A stretch of DNA of 64,000 bases from Thiohalomonas sp963783235 (GTDB taxonomy: Bacteria > Pseudomonadota > Gammaproteobacteria > Thiohalomonadales > Thiohalomonadaceae): positions 1,240,001-1,304,000 of the forward strand of contig CAWAMN010000001.1 in assembly GCA_963783235.1 (NCBI GenBank), read 5' to 3'. The notes under the pieces are model-generated. The model did no database searches, was not told the origin of the DNA, and saw nothing but the letters and a program-made list of their open reading frames with translations. Both the position numbers and the translations under genes were made by a program. This document shows positions 54,301 through 62,980 of the stretch, one piece after another. The stretch's first letter is position 1, and the number at the start of each line of letters is the position of its first letter.

Positions 54301-54742
54301 ATGAACAAAGAAGAAGCCACCATCAGCAATCTTGCAGGCCAAGCAGGCCAAGGGGATCGGTTGGGAGGCGATTGCCGAACAAATCGGAATGTCCCCGGTC
54401 TGGACCACTTCCGCCTGTCTCGGCATGAACAGCATGCCTCGGGAGCAAGCGGATGCGCTCTGCAAATTCCTGGAACTGTCTCCTGAAGCCTCGGAAGCGC
54501 TGCAGGCCTGTCCTCACAAAGACTGGGAAAAGCAGGTTCCCACCGACCCGGTGCTCTACCGCTTGTACGAAATCGTGGGCGTTTACGGGGATACCATCAA
54601 AGAGCTGATCCATGAGAAATTCGGCGACGGCATCATGAGCGCCATCGACTTTTCCATGCATATCGACAAGGAAGAGAATCCGAAAGGCGATCGTGTCGTC
54701 ATCACCATGAACGGGAAGTTCCTGCCGTACAAGTCCTGGTGA
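54301..54742 (+). pseudogene. cynS: Cyanate hydratase (cyanase) CynS, frameshifted at codon 10/11
   Basis: The ATG at 54301 has a strong AAGGAG Shine-Dalgarno and begins MNKEEATISN. One base later the frame changes by +1 and then gives the full cyanase: LQAKQAKGIGWEAIAEQIGM, SPVWTTSACLGMNSMP, YRLYEIVGVYGDTIKELIHEKFGDGIMSAIDF with the Arg, Glu and Ser active-site residues, and GKFLPYKSW. In the unshifted frame translation goes to junk. A TTG at 54332 has no ribosome binding site. Cyanase makes ammonia and CO2 from cyanate and bicarbonate. Either a real indel, a CUU-site +1 shift, or a sequencing error. Confidence 0.85.
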
Positions 54743-54753
54743 GAACTCACCAA

Positions 54754-54778
54754 GCCGACAGCCGCAACGGCTGTCGGC
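54754..54778 (+). terminator. Hairpin terminator after cynS
   Basis: Stem GCCGACAGCC (54754-54763) with GGCTGTCGGC (54769-54778), 5-nt loop; followed by CCCACCTTTTC, so a moderate terminator. Confidence 0.55.
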
Positions 54779-54930
54779 CCCACCTTTTCAGCACGTCGCC
54801 CCCGCGCCTTATCCGATCGCGAAAGTAAAACCATTCACCTCACGGTTGCAAATGTGCTGCGACCGTCGTGGGGCAAATACCGGTAAGGAAAAAAGGGCTA
54901 CCGAGCGGTTTGGCATCCGATCAGAGAAGG

Positions 54931-54965
54931 TAAAAAAAAAGCTCAGGCCGAAGCCTGAGCTTTTT
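54931..54965 (-). terminator. Terminator after the tRNA-Pro-Arg-His cluster
   Basis: Stem AGCTCAGGC with GCCTGAGCT (about 54940-54961) flanked by nine A on the left, so the minus-strand transcript ends in T residues 8 nt or so after tRNA-His. Confidence 0.85.
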
Positions 54966-54968
54966 GTA

Positions 54969-55045
54969 TGGGGTGAACGATGGGACTTGAACCCACGACA
55001 ACTGGAATCACAATCCAGGGCTCTACCAACTGAGCTACGTCCACC
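54969..55045 (-). tRNA. tRNA-His (GTG)
   Basis: 77 nt with encoded CCA and the extra 5-prime G typical of tRNA-His (8-bp acceptor, one G-U pair). The anticodon loop TTGTGAT gives GTG. T-loop GTTCAAGTC is acceptable. Last of three minus-strand tRNAs. Confidence 0.95.
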
Positions 55046-55072
55046 ATTGAATCTAGTTCAACTACCGGGCTT

Positions 55073-55149
55073 TGGCGCGCCCGGCAGGACTCGAACCTGC
55101 TACCCTCGGCTTAGAAGGCCGATGCTCTATCCAGATGAGCTACGGGCGC
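55073..55149 (-). tRNA. tRNA-Arg (TCT)
   Basis: 77 nt with encoded CCA. The acceptor GCGCCCG pairs with CGGGCGC. The anticodon loop CTTCTAA gives TCT. It sits between tRNA-Pro and tRNA-His. Confidence 0.95.
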
Positions 55150-55184
55150 GTAATCTGAAACTGCAATCTGACTAGGGTCAATTC

Positions 55185-55261
55185 TGGTCGGGGTAGAGGG
55201 ATTCGAACCCCCGACATCCTGCTCCCAAAGCAGGCGCGCTACCAGACTGCGCTATACCCCG
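55185..55261 (-). tRNA. tRNA-Pro (TGG)
   Basis: 77 nt with encoded CCA. The acceptor CGGGGTA pairs with TACCCCG. The anticodon loop TTTGGGA gives TGG. T-loop GTTCGAATC is normal. First of the tRNA cluster, divergent from folD. Confidence 0.95.
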
Positions 55262-55476
55262 AGTGTTTCGCGAAGCCACCCAGGAACCGTTGTGTGCGCG
55301 ACGAAAGCCGGCGATGATACGCATCCATCCGCCCGCAGTCAATCACCCACGGTTCCTGAAATCCGCAAGCGGCGATTATAACCGATACGAACGACGAAGA
55401 CCCCTCCGGGTTGGCGTCGATGAGGCCCCATGCGAGAATTACGCGTTTTTTACGGTCGGTCCAAACGGGGCAGCGA

Positions 55477-56331
55477 ATGAGCGCACAGATCATCGATGGC
55501 AAAGCCACTGCGGCGGCAATCCGCAGCGAGCTTAAAAAGAAGGTAGATGAACGTCTGGCAACAGGCGGCCAGGCACCCGGGTTGGCAGTGATCCTGGTTG
55601 GCGAAAATCCCGCCTCTCAGGTCTATGTTGCCCACAAACGCAAGGATTGCGCTGAGGTGGGGTTCAACTCATTCTCCCACGACCTGCCGGCGGATACACC
55701 GCAGGAGAAACTGCTTTCGCTCATCGACGAGCTCAATGCCGACTCGGCCGTCGATGGCATCCTGGTCCAGTTGCCGCTCCCCGACCACATCGATGCCGAG
55801 GCGGTGATCGAGCGCATTGACCCCTTTAAGGATGTCGATGGTTTCCATCCCTATAACGTAGGGCGCCTGATCCTGCGCATGCCCACCCTGCGCCCCTGTA
55901 CGCCGCGCGGCGTGATGACGCTGCTGGAGCGCACGGGCGAGCCGCTGGAAGGCAAGGATGCGGTCGTCGTCGGTGCTTCCAACATCGTGGGACGTCCGAT
56001 GGCCCTGGAGCTGCTGATGGCCCGCTGCACCGTCACTGTCTGCCACAGCAAGACCCGCGACCTGCAAGCCCATCTGGCCGGTGCCGACATCGTCGTCGCG
56101 GCGGTCGGGATCCCCGGTTTCATCAAGGGCGAGTGGATCAAGCCCGGAGCGATGGTGATGGATGTGGGCATCAACCGACTGGAAGATGGCCGGCTGGTGG
56201 GCGATGTGGAGTTCGAAAGCGCCAAGGAGCGGGCCGGCTGGATTACCCCTGTCCCGGGTGGTGTCGGCCCCATGACCCGCGCGACGCTGCTGCAGAATAC
56301 GTTCGATTCCGCCCAGCGCCGGAATCGCTGA
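55477..56331 (+). CDS. folD: Methylenetetrahydrofolate dehydrogenase/cyclohydrolase FolD
   Basis: A 284-residue bifunctional enzyme of one-carbon metabolism. Motifs include the catalytic Lys in YVAHKRKDCAEVGF, the pattern GILVQLPLPDHID, the Rossmann motif VVVGASNIVGRPMALELL, and PGGVGPMTRATLLQNT at the C-terminus. The length matches the family (about 288). The ATG at 55477 is where the domain begins. It is monocistronic. Confidence 0.96.
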   Translation: MSAQIIDGKATAAAIRSELKKKVDERLATGGQAPGLAVILVGENPASQVYVAHKRKDCAEVGFNSFSHDLPADTPQEKLLSLIDELNADSAVDGILVQLPLPDHIDAEAVIERIDPFKDVDGFHPYNVGRLILRMPTLRPCTPRGVMTLLERTGEPLEGKDAVVVGASNIVGRPMALELLMARCTVTVCHSKTRDLQAHLAGADIVVAAVGIPGFIKGEWIKPGAMVMDVGINRLEDGRLVGDVEFESAKERAGWITPVPGGVGPMTRATLLQNTFDSAQRRNR

Positions 56332-56378
56332 GAAAACCCGGGGCAACGGTGCAAAGCCCGTTGCCCCGGTGAACCGGT

Positions 56379-56705
56379 TCAGTGGTGCTTGGCCAGAACG
56401 TCGTCGACCCAACTGAGGGCGGCAGCCACGTTGGGAAAGCCTATGGTGCTGGTGACAAGCATGACGGCGTGTCGTACCTCTTCGGGGGTCGCGCCTGATT
56501 CCAGGGCGCGCCGGGCATGGCTATGGACAGCACCTTCCGAGCGTAACGTGGCGGCCGCACCCAGTTGCACCAGATGCGCTATCTTGTCCTCCAGGGGACC
56601 GGCCTGACGTATCGCCGTCCCCAACTCCTCGACGGCATGGATGAATTCGGGATGGCGTGCCTGCATGGACTGGTGCCAGCCGGGTTTTTGGGCTTGCTGG
56701 GGCAT
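56379..56705 (-). CDS. Carboxymuconolactone decarboxylase-like (AhpD-fold) protein
   Basis: A 108-residue all-helical protein. It has the CMD core: a helix EDKIAHLVQLGAAATLRSEGAVHSHARRALESGATPEEVRHAVMLVTSTIGFPNVAAAL. The AhpD CxxC pair is absent; there are no cysteines at all, so a peroxidase role is unlikely. GGAGGT lies 4 nt before the ATG at 56705. The longer reading up to 57113 is antisense to dksA and spurious. It follows the dksA-like gene by 133 nt. Confidence 0.85.
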   Translation of the reverse strand: MPQQAQKPGWHQSMQARHPEFIHAVEELGTAIRQAGPLEDKIAHLVQLGAAATLRSEGAVHSHARRALESGATPEEVRHAVMLVTSTIGFPNVAAALSWVDDVLAKHH

Positions 56706-56838
56706 ATGACCTCCGCGGGCGGATAAAAGGTTGTCCCAGTCTTTATAGTAGCCGCCCTGCCCCGCCTCAACCGGCGTCTCTTCCTGTCTCCCTCGCCGCA
56801 GAGCTCTTCGTCGGAAAACGATTACAGCCCGCTTGCGA

Positions 56839-57204
56839 CTACCGACGGCCCTCGACCCGCTCTGCGCAGGCAATGCACTGGGTGGCGGAAGGATCGATTT
56901 TGAGACGTCGACGGCTGATCGGCTCGCCGCAGCTGATGCAGTACCCGTATTCGTCTTCCTCGATCCGCCGAAGCGCACCCGCAATCCGACGCAGTTGCTG
57001 TTCACGGCGCCGCGCCGTTTCCACGGACATGGCCTGGGCCTGGAAGGCATCCATGCGCGACAGACGACCCTGACGTGACTGGTCCAGTTCCACGGTTTCG
57101 GTACCCGCCGCACCGGTCTCCATCAGTGCCTCGCGTAAGGCACGCAGCTGCTCCTGAAACTGGGCAACCTCTTCCGGGGTGAGTTCTTCCGGTTGGGCGG
57201 CCAA
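56839..57204 (-). CDS. DksA/TraR-type zinc-finger protein
   Basis: With the TTG start at 57204 (GGGAG 8 nt upstream, overlapping the cysS stop region) this is a 121-residue protein. It has a helical N-terminus (EELTPEEVAQFQEQLRALREALMETGAAG) and a zinc ribbon CISCGEPISRRRLKIDPSATQCIACAE with CxxC..CxxC. The size is below classical DksA (151), and the two acidic residues at the coiled-coil tip that act on RNA polymerase are not obvious. It lies 4 nt after cysS, so it is probably co-transcribed with it. Confidence 0.8.
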   Translation of the reverse strand: MAAQPEELTPEEVAQFQEQLRALREALMETGAAGTETVELDQSRQGRLSRMDAFQAQAMSVETARRREQQLRRIAGALRRIEEDEYGYCISCGEPISRRRLKIDPSATQCIACAERVEGRR

Positions 57205-57208
57205 CGCC

Positions 57209-58618
57209 CTACTCCCGCCGCCAGGTGGTGCCTTGGGCCGAATCCTCCAGCACGATGCCTTGTGCCTGGAGCTCGTCACGGATGCGATCGGCGGTCGCAA
57301 AATCCTTGTTCTGGCGTGCCAGAATGCGTTCCTCGATGAGCTTCTCGATTTCCTCATCCGAGGGTCCGCCGGCTGCAGTCCCCCCCTGTAGAAAGCTCAA
57401 GGGTTCCCGTTGCAGCAGACCGAGCAGACCGGCAAGGGACTTGAGCAGCGCCCCGTATTGGCCCGCCCGATCGGGCTCCGAATCGCGGCAACGATTCATC
57501 TCGTGCGCCAGATCGAACAACACCGCCAGCGCCTCGGAGGTGCCGAAGTCATCATCCATGGCTCCGTAGAAGCGCTCGGCGTACCCATCCAGCTCCCCGG
57601 GGACGGCCGACGCCGGCTCCAGTCCTTTCAGCGCATTATAAAGAGTGGTGAGCGCAGCCTTGGCGTTATCGAGATGCTGATCCGAATAGTTCAGTGGGCT
57701 TCGGTAATGGCTGGTGAGTATGAAGTAGCGCACCACCTCCGGATCGTACTGCTTGAGCACGTCGCGTATGGTGAAGAAATTACCCAGGGACTTGGACATC
57801 TTCTCGTCATCCACGCGCACGAAGCCGTTGTGCAGCCAGTAACTGACGAACGTGCAGCCGCAGGCGCCCTCGGACTGGGCGATCTCGTTTTCATGGTGAG
57901 GAAACTGCAGATCCAGCCCGCCGCCATGGATGTCGAAATGATCGCCGAGGCTGTGAGTCGACATGGCCGAACACTCGATGTGCCAACCCGGGCGCCCCTT
58001 ACCCCAGGGCGAATCCCAGGCCGGCTCCCCCGGCTTGGCCGCCTTCCAGAGCACAAAGTCGAGCGGGTCGTCCTTCGCCTCACCGACTTCCACACGCGAG
58101 CCGGCACGCAAATCATCGGGATTTTTTCCCGATAGCCGTCCGTATCCCTCGAAGCTGGAGACGTCGTAGTACACATCACCGTTGTCCGCCGCGTAGGCGT
58201 GGCCCTTCTCCACCAGTGCGCCAATCATGTCGATGATTTGAGACATGTAGACGGTAGCGCGCGGCTCCTGGTCCGGTTGCTGAACCCCGAGGGCCTCGGC
58301 ATCCTCGTTCATGAAGCCGATGAATCGCTCCGTCAGCGCACCGATATCCTCGCCGTTTTCATTGGCCCGGGCGATGATCTTGTCATCGATATCGGTAATG
58401 TTGCGTACGTAGATGACGTGCTCTTCGCCATAGATGTGCCGCAAATAGCGGTTGATTACGTCGAAGACCACCAGCACGCGGGCGTGGCCGATATGGCAGT
58501 AGTCGTATACGGTCATGCCGCAGACGTACATCCGCACCCGTTCGGGATCGATAGGAGCGAACGGCTCCTTCTTCCGGGTCAGGTTGTTGTGGACCTTGAG
58601 TTCGTGCTGATACGCCAT
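57209..58618 (-). CDS. cysS: Cysteinyl-tRNA synthetase
   Basis: A 469-residue class I synthetase. The zinc-site Cys is in VRMYVCGMTVYDYCHIGHARV with the HIGH motif, further zinc ligands in HIECSAM and HHENEIAQSEGA, and KMSKSLGNF as KMSKS. The length matches E. coli (461). The ATG at 58618 follows AGGAA. The upstream strip 58619-58802 holds a short ACAGA-type repeat (58645-58672) and no gene. Confidence 0.97.
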   Translation of the reverse strand: MAYQHELKVHNNLTRKKEPFAPIDPERVRMYVCGMTVYDYCHIGHARVLVVFDVINRYLRHIYGEEHVIYVRNITDIDDKIIARANENGEDIGALTERFIGFMNEDAEALGVQQPDQEPRATVYMSQIIDMIGALVEKGHAYAADNGDVYYDVSSFEGYGRLSGKNPDDLRAGSRVEVGEAKDDPLDFVLWKAAKPGEPAWDSPWGKGRPGWHIECSAMSTHSLGDHFDIHGGGLDLQFPHHENEIAQSEGACGCTFVSYWLHNGFVRVDDEKMSKSLGNFFTIRDVLKQYDPEVVRYFILTSHYRSPLNYSDQHLDNAKAALTTLYNALKGLEPASAVPGELDGYAERFYGAMDDDFGTSEALAVLFDLAHEMNRCRDSEPDRAGQYGALLKSLAGLLGLLQREPLSFLQGGTAAGGPSDEEIEKLIEERILARQNKDFATADRIRDELQAQGIVLEDSAQGTTWRRE

Positions 58619-58802
58619 TGCCAACAATTCCTATGGGTCTTCACCACAGATTACACAGATACAGACAGCGAACCACATGCATTAAATGCAGGGGGTCACG
58701 AACGTGACCATAATCCACTGCTCATTGACTCCTTTTGAAACAGCCCACCACAGAGCAGTTGCCTCCAGAACGAGAGACTCCGAGTACTCCGCGGGCGCCA
58801 AT

Positions 58803-60212
58803 CTATTCGATACAGGCCGCAAGTCGCTGCCTTGCCCGCTCCACACCGATAAGCGGGAAAACACGTCCCATCTCCGGCCCGCCGGTTTCGCCGGTCAGTG
58901 CGGCGCGCAGCGGCATGAAAAGCGATTTGCCCTTGCTTCCGGTCGCCTTTTTGACGGCATTGGCGAGGCCCTTGAAATCGTCCGGATGCTCTTCGAGCCC
59001 CTCAAGGGCTGCCCGGAAGAAATCGGAACCGGCCTCGGCCACCACCTCACGCGCCTCATCACCGAGCTCCAGCGGATCGGTAAAGAGACGGTGCGCCCAC
59101 TTCTCTGCGTGTTCGGGAAAGCTGATGTTGGGGCGAACGGCCTCGATGAAGGCATTCCGATGCTCATCAGCGACAACAGCACTGACTCCCTCCCCCATCC
59201 ACTCCCAGATTTCTTCAGTGGAGGCTAGCTCCAGCGCCCGATGCTGCCAGTGGAGCAACTGGTGGGCATCGAAGCGGGCCGGTGCGCGGCCCAGGCGCTT
59301 GAGGTCGAAATTCTCGGCCAGTTCCGCAACCGACATGAAATCATCGGAATCGTATTTATGACCGAGCCGCGCCAGATAATTGGTCACTGCGAGCGGCAGG
59401 TACCCGGTGCTACGCAGTTCCCGCACACTGCGGCTGCCGTGGCGCTTGGAGAGCGGCGAGCCGTCTGGCCCGACAATCAGGGTAATATGGCCGTAAGCCG
59501 GCGTTTCCAGGCCCAGCGCCTGCAGGAGCATCAACTGACGCGGGGTATTGGTGAGGTGGTCCTCGCCGCGCAGCACATGGGTGACGCCCATCAAGGCGTC
59601 ATCCACGGCATTGCTAAAGAAAAAGGCCGGGGAGCCGTCGGCCCGACGAATAATAAAGTCGCCGATTTCGGCACCGGGAAAGCGCTGCTCTCCACGGACC
59701 AAATCGGTGAAGGTGACGGTCCGATCGGTGGGTACCCGGAAGCGCAGGGTCGGTTTTTCACCCGCATCGAGTCGAACCTGCCGCTCCTCGGGACTCAGGT
59801 GCGCGCATTTGCCCGAATAGCGCGGCGGTTTGCCCGCCGATCGCTGCGCCTTGCGGGAAAGCTCCAGCTCCCGGGTCGTACAGAAACAGGGATAGGCCTG
59901 TTGCTGCTCTTCCAGTTGGCGATAAAGGGATTCATAGGTCACGATCCGCTCGGACTGGCGGTAAGGACCGTTCCCGCCATCACATTCCGGTCCCTCCTGC
60001 CAGGGAATACCGAGCCATACGAGATCCTCTTCCACTGCCGCCACAAACTCATCACGGCTGCGCTCGCGATCGGTGTCCTCGATGCGGAGTAGAAAAGTCC
60101 CCCCGCCGCCGCGGGCCAGCAGGGCCGAGAACAGCGCGGTACGGGCATTCCCCAGATGAACAAATCCGGTGGGACTGGGTGCGAAACGGGTCTTGGGGCT
60201 GGATTCTGGCAT
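58803..60212 (-). CDS. gltX: Glutamyl-tRNA synthetase
   Basis: A 469-residue class I synthetase. The HIGH-type motif is in FAPSPTGFVHLGNARTAL, a zinc-binding group is in the CFCTTRELEL and YSGKCAHL region, and KMSKS-type LSKRHGSRSV is present. The length matches (469-471). The ATG at 60212 fits the domain start. It lies 184 nt upstream of cysS on the same strand. Confidence 0.97.
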   Translation of the reverse strand: MPESSPKTRFAPSPTGFVHLGNARTALFSALLARGGGGTFLLRIEDTDRERSRDEFVAAVEEDLVWLGIPWQEGPECDGGNGPYRQSERIVTYESLYRQLEEQQQAYPCFCTTRELELSRKAQRSAGKPPRYSGKCAHLSPEERQVRLDAGEKPTLRFRVPTDRTVTFTDLVRGEQRFPGAEIGDFIIRRADGSPAFFFSNAVDDALMGVTHVLRGEDHLTNTPRQLMLLQALGLETPAYGHITLIVGPDGSPLSKRHGSRSVRELRSTGYLPLAVTNYLARLGHKYDSDDFMSVAELAENFDLKRLGRAPARFDAHQLLHWQHRALELASTEEIWEWMGEGVSAVVADEHRNAFIEAVRPNISFPEHAEKWAHRLFTDPLELGDEAREVVAEAGSDFFRAALEGLEEHPDDFKGLANAVKKATGSKGKSLFMPLRAALTGETGGPEMGRVFPLIGVERARQRLAACIE

Positions 60213-60341
60213 AGCCGCGAATGGTAGCCGAATCGCGTAGTTATCACCAACCCGGACGGGCAACCGGACACGTTGTCTGCTTTATCCCACCCCCCGCAGC
60301 CGATATGATGGTTGTTTTCGTCCACCGCGAGGATGTCCTTC

Positions 60342-60938
60342 ATGAAGCGACTGCTAACCGGACTGCTATTGTCCGCCTTCGTTCTTACGGCCAGTGCGGC
60401 CGAGACAGGGGCCGCCGCTGCCAAGCCGCGAGTAAAAATGGAAACCAGCTACGGCGACATCGTGCTGGAGCTTTATCCTGAAAAGGCGCCGAAAACGGTG
60501 GATAATTTCCTGCGCTACGCGGAAGACGGCTTCTACGATGGCACGATTTTCCATCGCGTCATCGAGGGCTTCATGATCCAGGGCGGCGGTTTTACCCCGG
60601 ACATGCAGCGCAAGAGGACCCGCCCGCCCGTCGTCAATGAGGCCGATAACGGGTTGAGCAATCGGATCGGCACTATCGCCATGGCTCGCACCAGTGAGCC
60701 GCATTCGGCGAGCTCCCAGTTTTTCATCAATGTAGCTGACAATACCCCGCTCGATTTCAGTGGTCGCACACCACGCGGCTGGGGCTATGCGGTATTCGGA
60801 CGCGTGGTCGATGGCATGGATGTGGTCAAGCGGATCGAGAACGTCGCCACCACCACCCGCGGTGGCCACCGGGATGTTCCCGAAGAAGATGTCACCATCC
60901 AGACGGTCAGCCGCGTCGGTGGCGAGGCCGAAAACTAA
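60342..60938 (+). CDS. ppiA: Periplasmic cyclophilin PPIase PpiA
   Basis: A 199-residue cyclophilin with a signal peptide (MKRLLTGLLLSAFVLTASAA). It has KVETS-like VKMETSYGDIVLELYPEKAPKTVDNFLRY, the catalytic-loop FHRVIEGFMIQGGGFTPDM, and SQFFINVADN. It speeds cis-trans proline isomerisation in the periplasm. GAGGA lies upstream of the ATG at 60342. It is followed by the cytoplasmic paralogue ppiB. Confidence 0.95.
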   Translation: MKRLLTGLLLSAFVLTASAAETGAAAAKPRVKMETSYGDIVLELYPEKAPKTVDNFLRYAEDGFYDGTIFHRVIEGFMIQGGGFTPDMQRKRTRPPVVNEADNGLSNRIGTIAMARTSEPHSASSQFFINVADNTPLDFSGRTPRGWGYAVFGRVVDGMDVVKRIENVATTTRGGHRDVPEEDVTIQTVSRVGGEAEN

Positions 60939-61012
60939 CGTTCCCAGACGGGTCTCTGCATTCGCATCGCAGCCCGTTTGCGGACGGATCAAAACAACGA
61001 GGACTCCATACC

Positions 61013-61513
61013 GTGATCAAAATGCATACCAATTTCGGCACCATTACGCTTGAGCTCAATGCGGAGAAGGCGCCGATCACCACCGAAAACTTCCTGCGTT
61101 ATACCCGTGAAGGGTTTTACGACGGCACCATCTTTCACCGGGTCATCGACGGGTTCATGATTCAGGGCGGCGGCATGGAGCCGGGCATGGGCGAAAAACA
61201 GACCCACGAGCCGATTCAGAACGAAGCCGACAACGGCCTGCCCAACAAGCGTGGTGCCATCGCCATGGCCCGTACCATGGACCCGCACTCGGCAACCGCC
61301 CAGTTCTTCATAAACCTCAAGGACAACGCCTTCCTCAATCACAGTGCACCCTCTTCGCAGGGCTGGGGTTACTGCGTCTTTGGCGAAGTGGTCGACGGCA
61401 TGGACGTGGTCGACAAGATCAGAGAAGTCCCGACCGGTAACAAGGGCTACCACCAGGATGTGCCGGTCGATGACGTGATCATTGAAAAAGTGGAAGAGGT
61501 CGAAGCGAAGTAG
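61013..61513 (+). CDS. ppiB: Cytoplasmic cyclophilin PPIase PpiB
   Basis: A 166-residue cyclophilin without signal peptide: MIKMHTNFGTITLELNAEKAPITTENFL, FHRVIDGFMIQGGGMEPGM, AQFFINLKDN. The GTG start at 61013 follows ACGAGGA. The stop overlaps lpxH by one base. It is closely similar to the upstream PpiA, so the pair probably arose by duplication. Confidence 0.96.
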   Translation: MIKMHTNFGTITLELNAEKAPITTENFLRYTREGFYDGTIFHRVIDGFMIQGGGMEPGMGEKQTHEPIQNEADNGLPNKRGAIAMARTMDPHSATAQFFINLKDNAFLNHSAPSSQGWGYCVFGEVVDGMDVVDKIREVPTGNKGYHQDVPVDDVIIEKVEEVEAK

Positions 61514-62235
61514 TGGCTTCGACCCTCTTCATTTCCGATCTGCACCTGAGGGGAGAGCAGCCCGAGACCCTCGGGCTCTTCTCCCGTTTTCTGCGGGAGC
61601 GGGCCCGGGAGGCCAACGCGCTTTACATCCTGGGCGATCTGTTTGAAGTCTGGTTGGGCGACGACTTGCTTCTACCCGGCTGCGAACAGGTGCTTGCGGA
61701 GCTGAAGAGCCTTACCGAATCCGGCGTCCCCGTGCGGGTGATGCCGGGTAATCGGGATTTTCTCCTCGGCAAGGGCTTCGAGCAGGCCACCGGCTGCGAA
61801 CTGCTCGAGGAGCCGACCCGGCTGGAGATCGCCGGAAGCCCGACGCTGCTGCTGCACGGTGATACGCTCTGCACCGACGACCGGCCCTACCAGGAGATGC
61901 GACGTACACTGCGTGATCCGGCCTGGATCGAAGACTTTCTCGGCAAATCTCCGGAAGAGCGCATTGCCGTGGCGCGGCAGTTGCGGGAGAAGAGCCGGGA
62001 GGCGACCGGCTCCAAGGCGTACGCCATCATGGACGTCAACGGCGAAGCCGTCTCCGAGGCCTTCAGAGAACACGGTGTGGGCCGCATCATTCACGGCCAT
62101 ACCCACCGCCCCGCCCGGCACACCGGAGATATCGACGGCACCCCGGTCGAGCGCTTCGTCCTCGGCGACTGGAGCGATCACGCCGAAATCCTCACCTGCG
62201 ATGAATCCGGCTGCAGCCTGGAGCGGTTCAGTTAA
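61513..62235 (+). CDS. lpxH: UDP-2,3-diacylglucosamine diphosphatase LpxH
   Basis: A 240-residue metallophosphoesterase of lipid A synthesis. Metal ligands are visible in FISDLHLRGEQ, GDLFEVWLGDD, GNRDFLLG, HGDTLCTDD and HGHTHRPARH. The GTG start at 61513 shares its G with the ppiB stop (TAGTG). It overlaps the convergent periplasmic-protein gene by 4 bp at the 3-prime end. Confidence 0.95.
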   Translation: MASTLFISDLHLRGEQPETLGLFSRFLRERAREANALYILGDLFEVWLGDDLLLPGCEQVLAELKSLTESGVPVRVMPGNRDFLLGKGFEQATGCELLEEPTRLEIAGSPTLLLHGDTLCTDDRPYQEMRRTLRDPAWIEDFLGKSPEERIAVARQLREKSREATGSKAYAIMDVNGEAVSEAFREHGVGRIIHGHTHRPARHTGDIDGTPVERFVLGDWSDHAEILTCDESGCSLERFS

Positions 62236-62915
62236 CCCCCTGCCGAGAACCGTTCGTAATCTTGCGGCAGCTTGAACAGGGCGGGATCGGCCATGAAGTC
62301 GGGATCGAAATCCATCAGCATCCGGCCGCTCCGGTGAAGCTCGCTCCACTCCTGAATGGGAAGACCGAAGTCGAGCACCCAGCCGGAATGAAAGGTATTG
62401 ACGGCCATATCGCAGGGGTCGTGCATATCGGCGGGCACATGCAGCAGGGTCTTCGCATGCTGGCCGGCCAGAGTGGCCCGGTACTGGCGAAGGGCGGCGA
62501 CGCTCTCCTCCAGGAGACCGGGAACGGTTACCACTCCATAGCAGGCCATGTCGTTGACCCGAAGACGACGCTGTTCAGGGCGCTTGCCGCCGACACTCGG
62601 TACATCACCGCCGAGCTCCACCCGTTCGGTTTGGAGCATCAAATTCATCGGTGGCTCGATTTCGATAGGGCGCGACGGAATGGCAAAGATGGTGCCCTCT
62701 TCGTGATTCACGCTGTAAACCGTCCCATCCTTCCGATCCATCAGCACGAAATCGCCATCATCCGCCCCGTCGTCCATCCGCAGATAATCGTCCGTTACAA
62801 TCGCCCGTGAAGAAGAGGCCTTTGCATTCGCCTCCTTCACGCTGAAGATCATCATCTCGGCGGCCGGAGCGGTCCCGAAAGCCACAATCAACGAAATCAG
62901 AGCGACAAGTCGCAT
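62232..62915 (-). CDS. Periplasmic protein of unknown function
   Basis: A 227-residue protein with a cleavable signal (MRLVALISLIVAFGTAPAAE). The mature part has IVTDDYLRMDDGADDGDFVLMDRKDGTVYSVNHEEGTIFAI, a beta-rich segment like an LolA/DUF4412-type fold, and a Cys pair (near NDMACYG and HDPCDMAV) that could form a disulfide. I recognise no function. It is convergent with lpxH (4-bp overlap). Confidence 0.75.
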   Translation of the reverse strand: MRLVALISLIVAFGTAPAAEMMIFSVKEANAKASSSRAIVTDDYLRMDDGADDGDFVLMDRKDGTVYSVNHEEGTIFAIPSRPIEIEPPMNLMLQTERVELGGDVPSVGGKRPEQRRLRVNDMACYGVVTVPGLLEESVAALRQYRATLAGQHAKTLLHVPADMHDPCDMAVNTFHSGWVLDFGLPIQEWSELHRSGRMLMDFDPDFMADPALFKLPQDYERFSAGG

Positions 62916-62980
62916 CGAAACTCCCGGTTATTTGGTACTCAATCGGACTTGGTGGCGGCGAATCCGTTTACGGGCAAGGG

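Noticed and set aside
54332..54742. TTG at 54332 as a real cyanase start
   Set aside because: No ribosome binding site, and the strong AAGGAG/ATG at 54301 supplies the expected N-terminus in another frame.
56706..57113. N-terminal extension of the CMD-like protein to 244 residues
   Set aside because: It runs through the dksA-like gene in another frame and precedes a perfect GGAGGT start at 56705.
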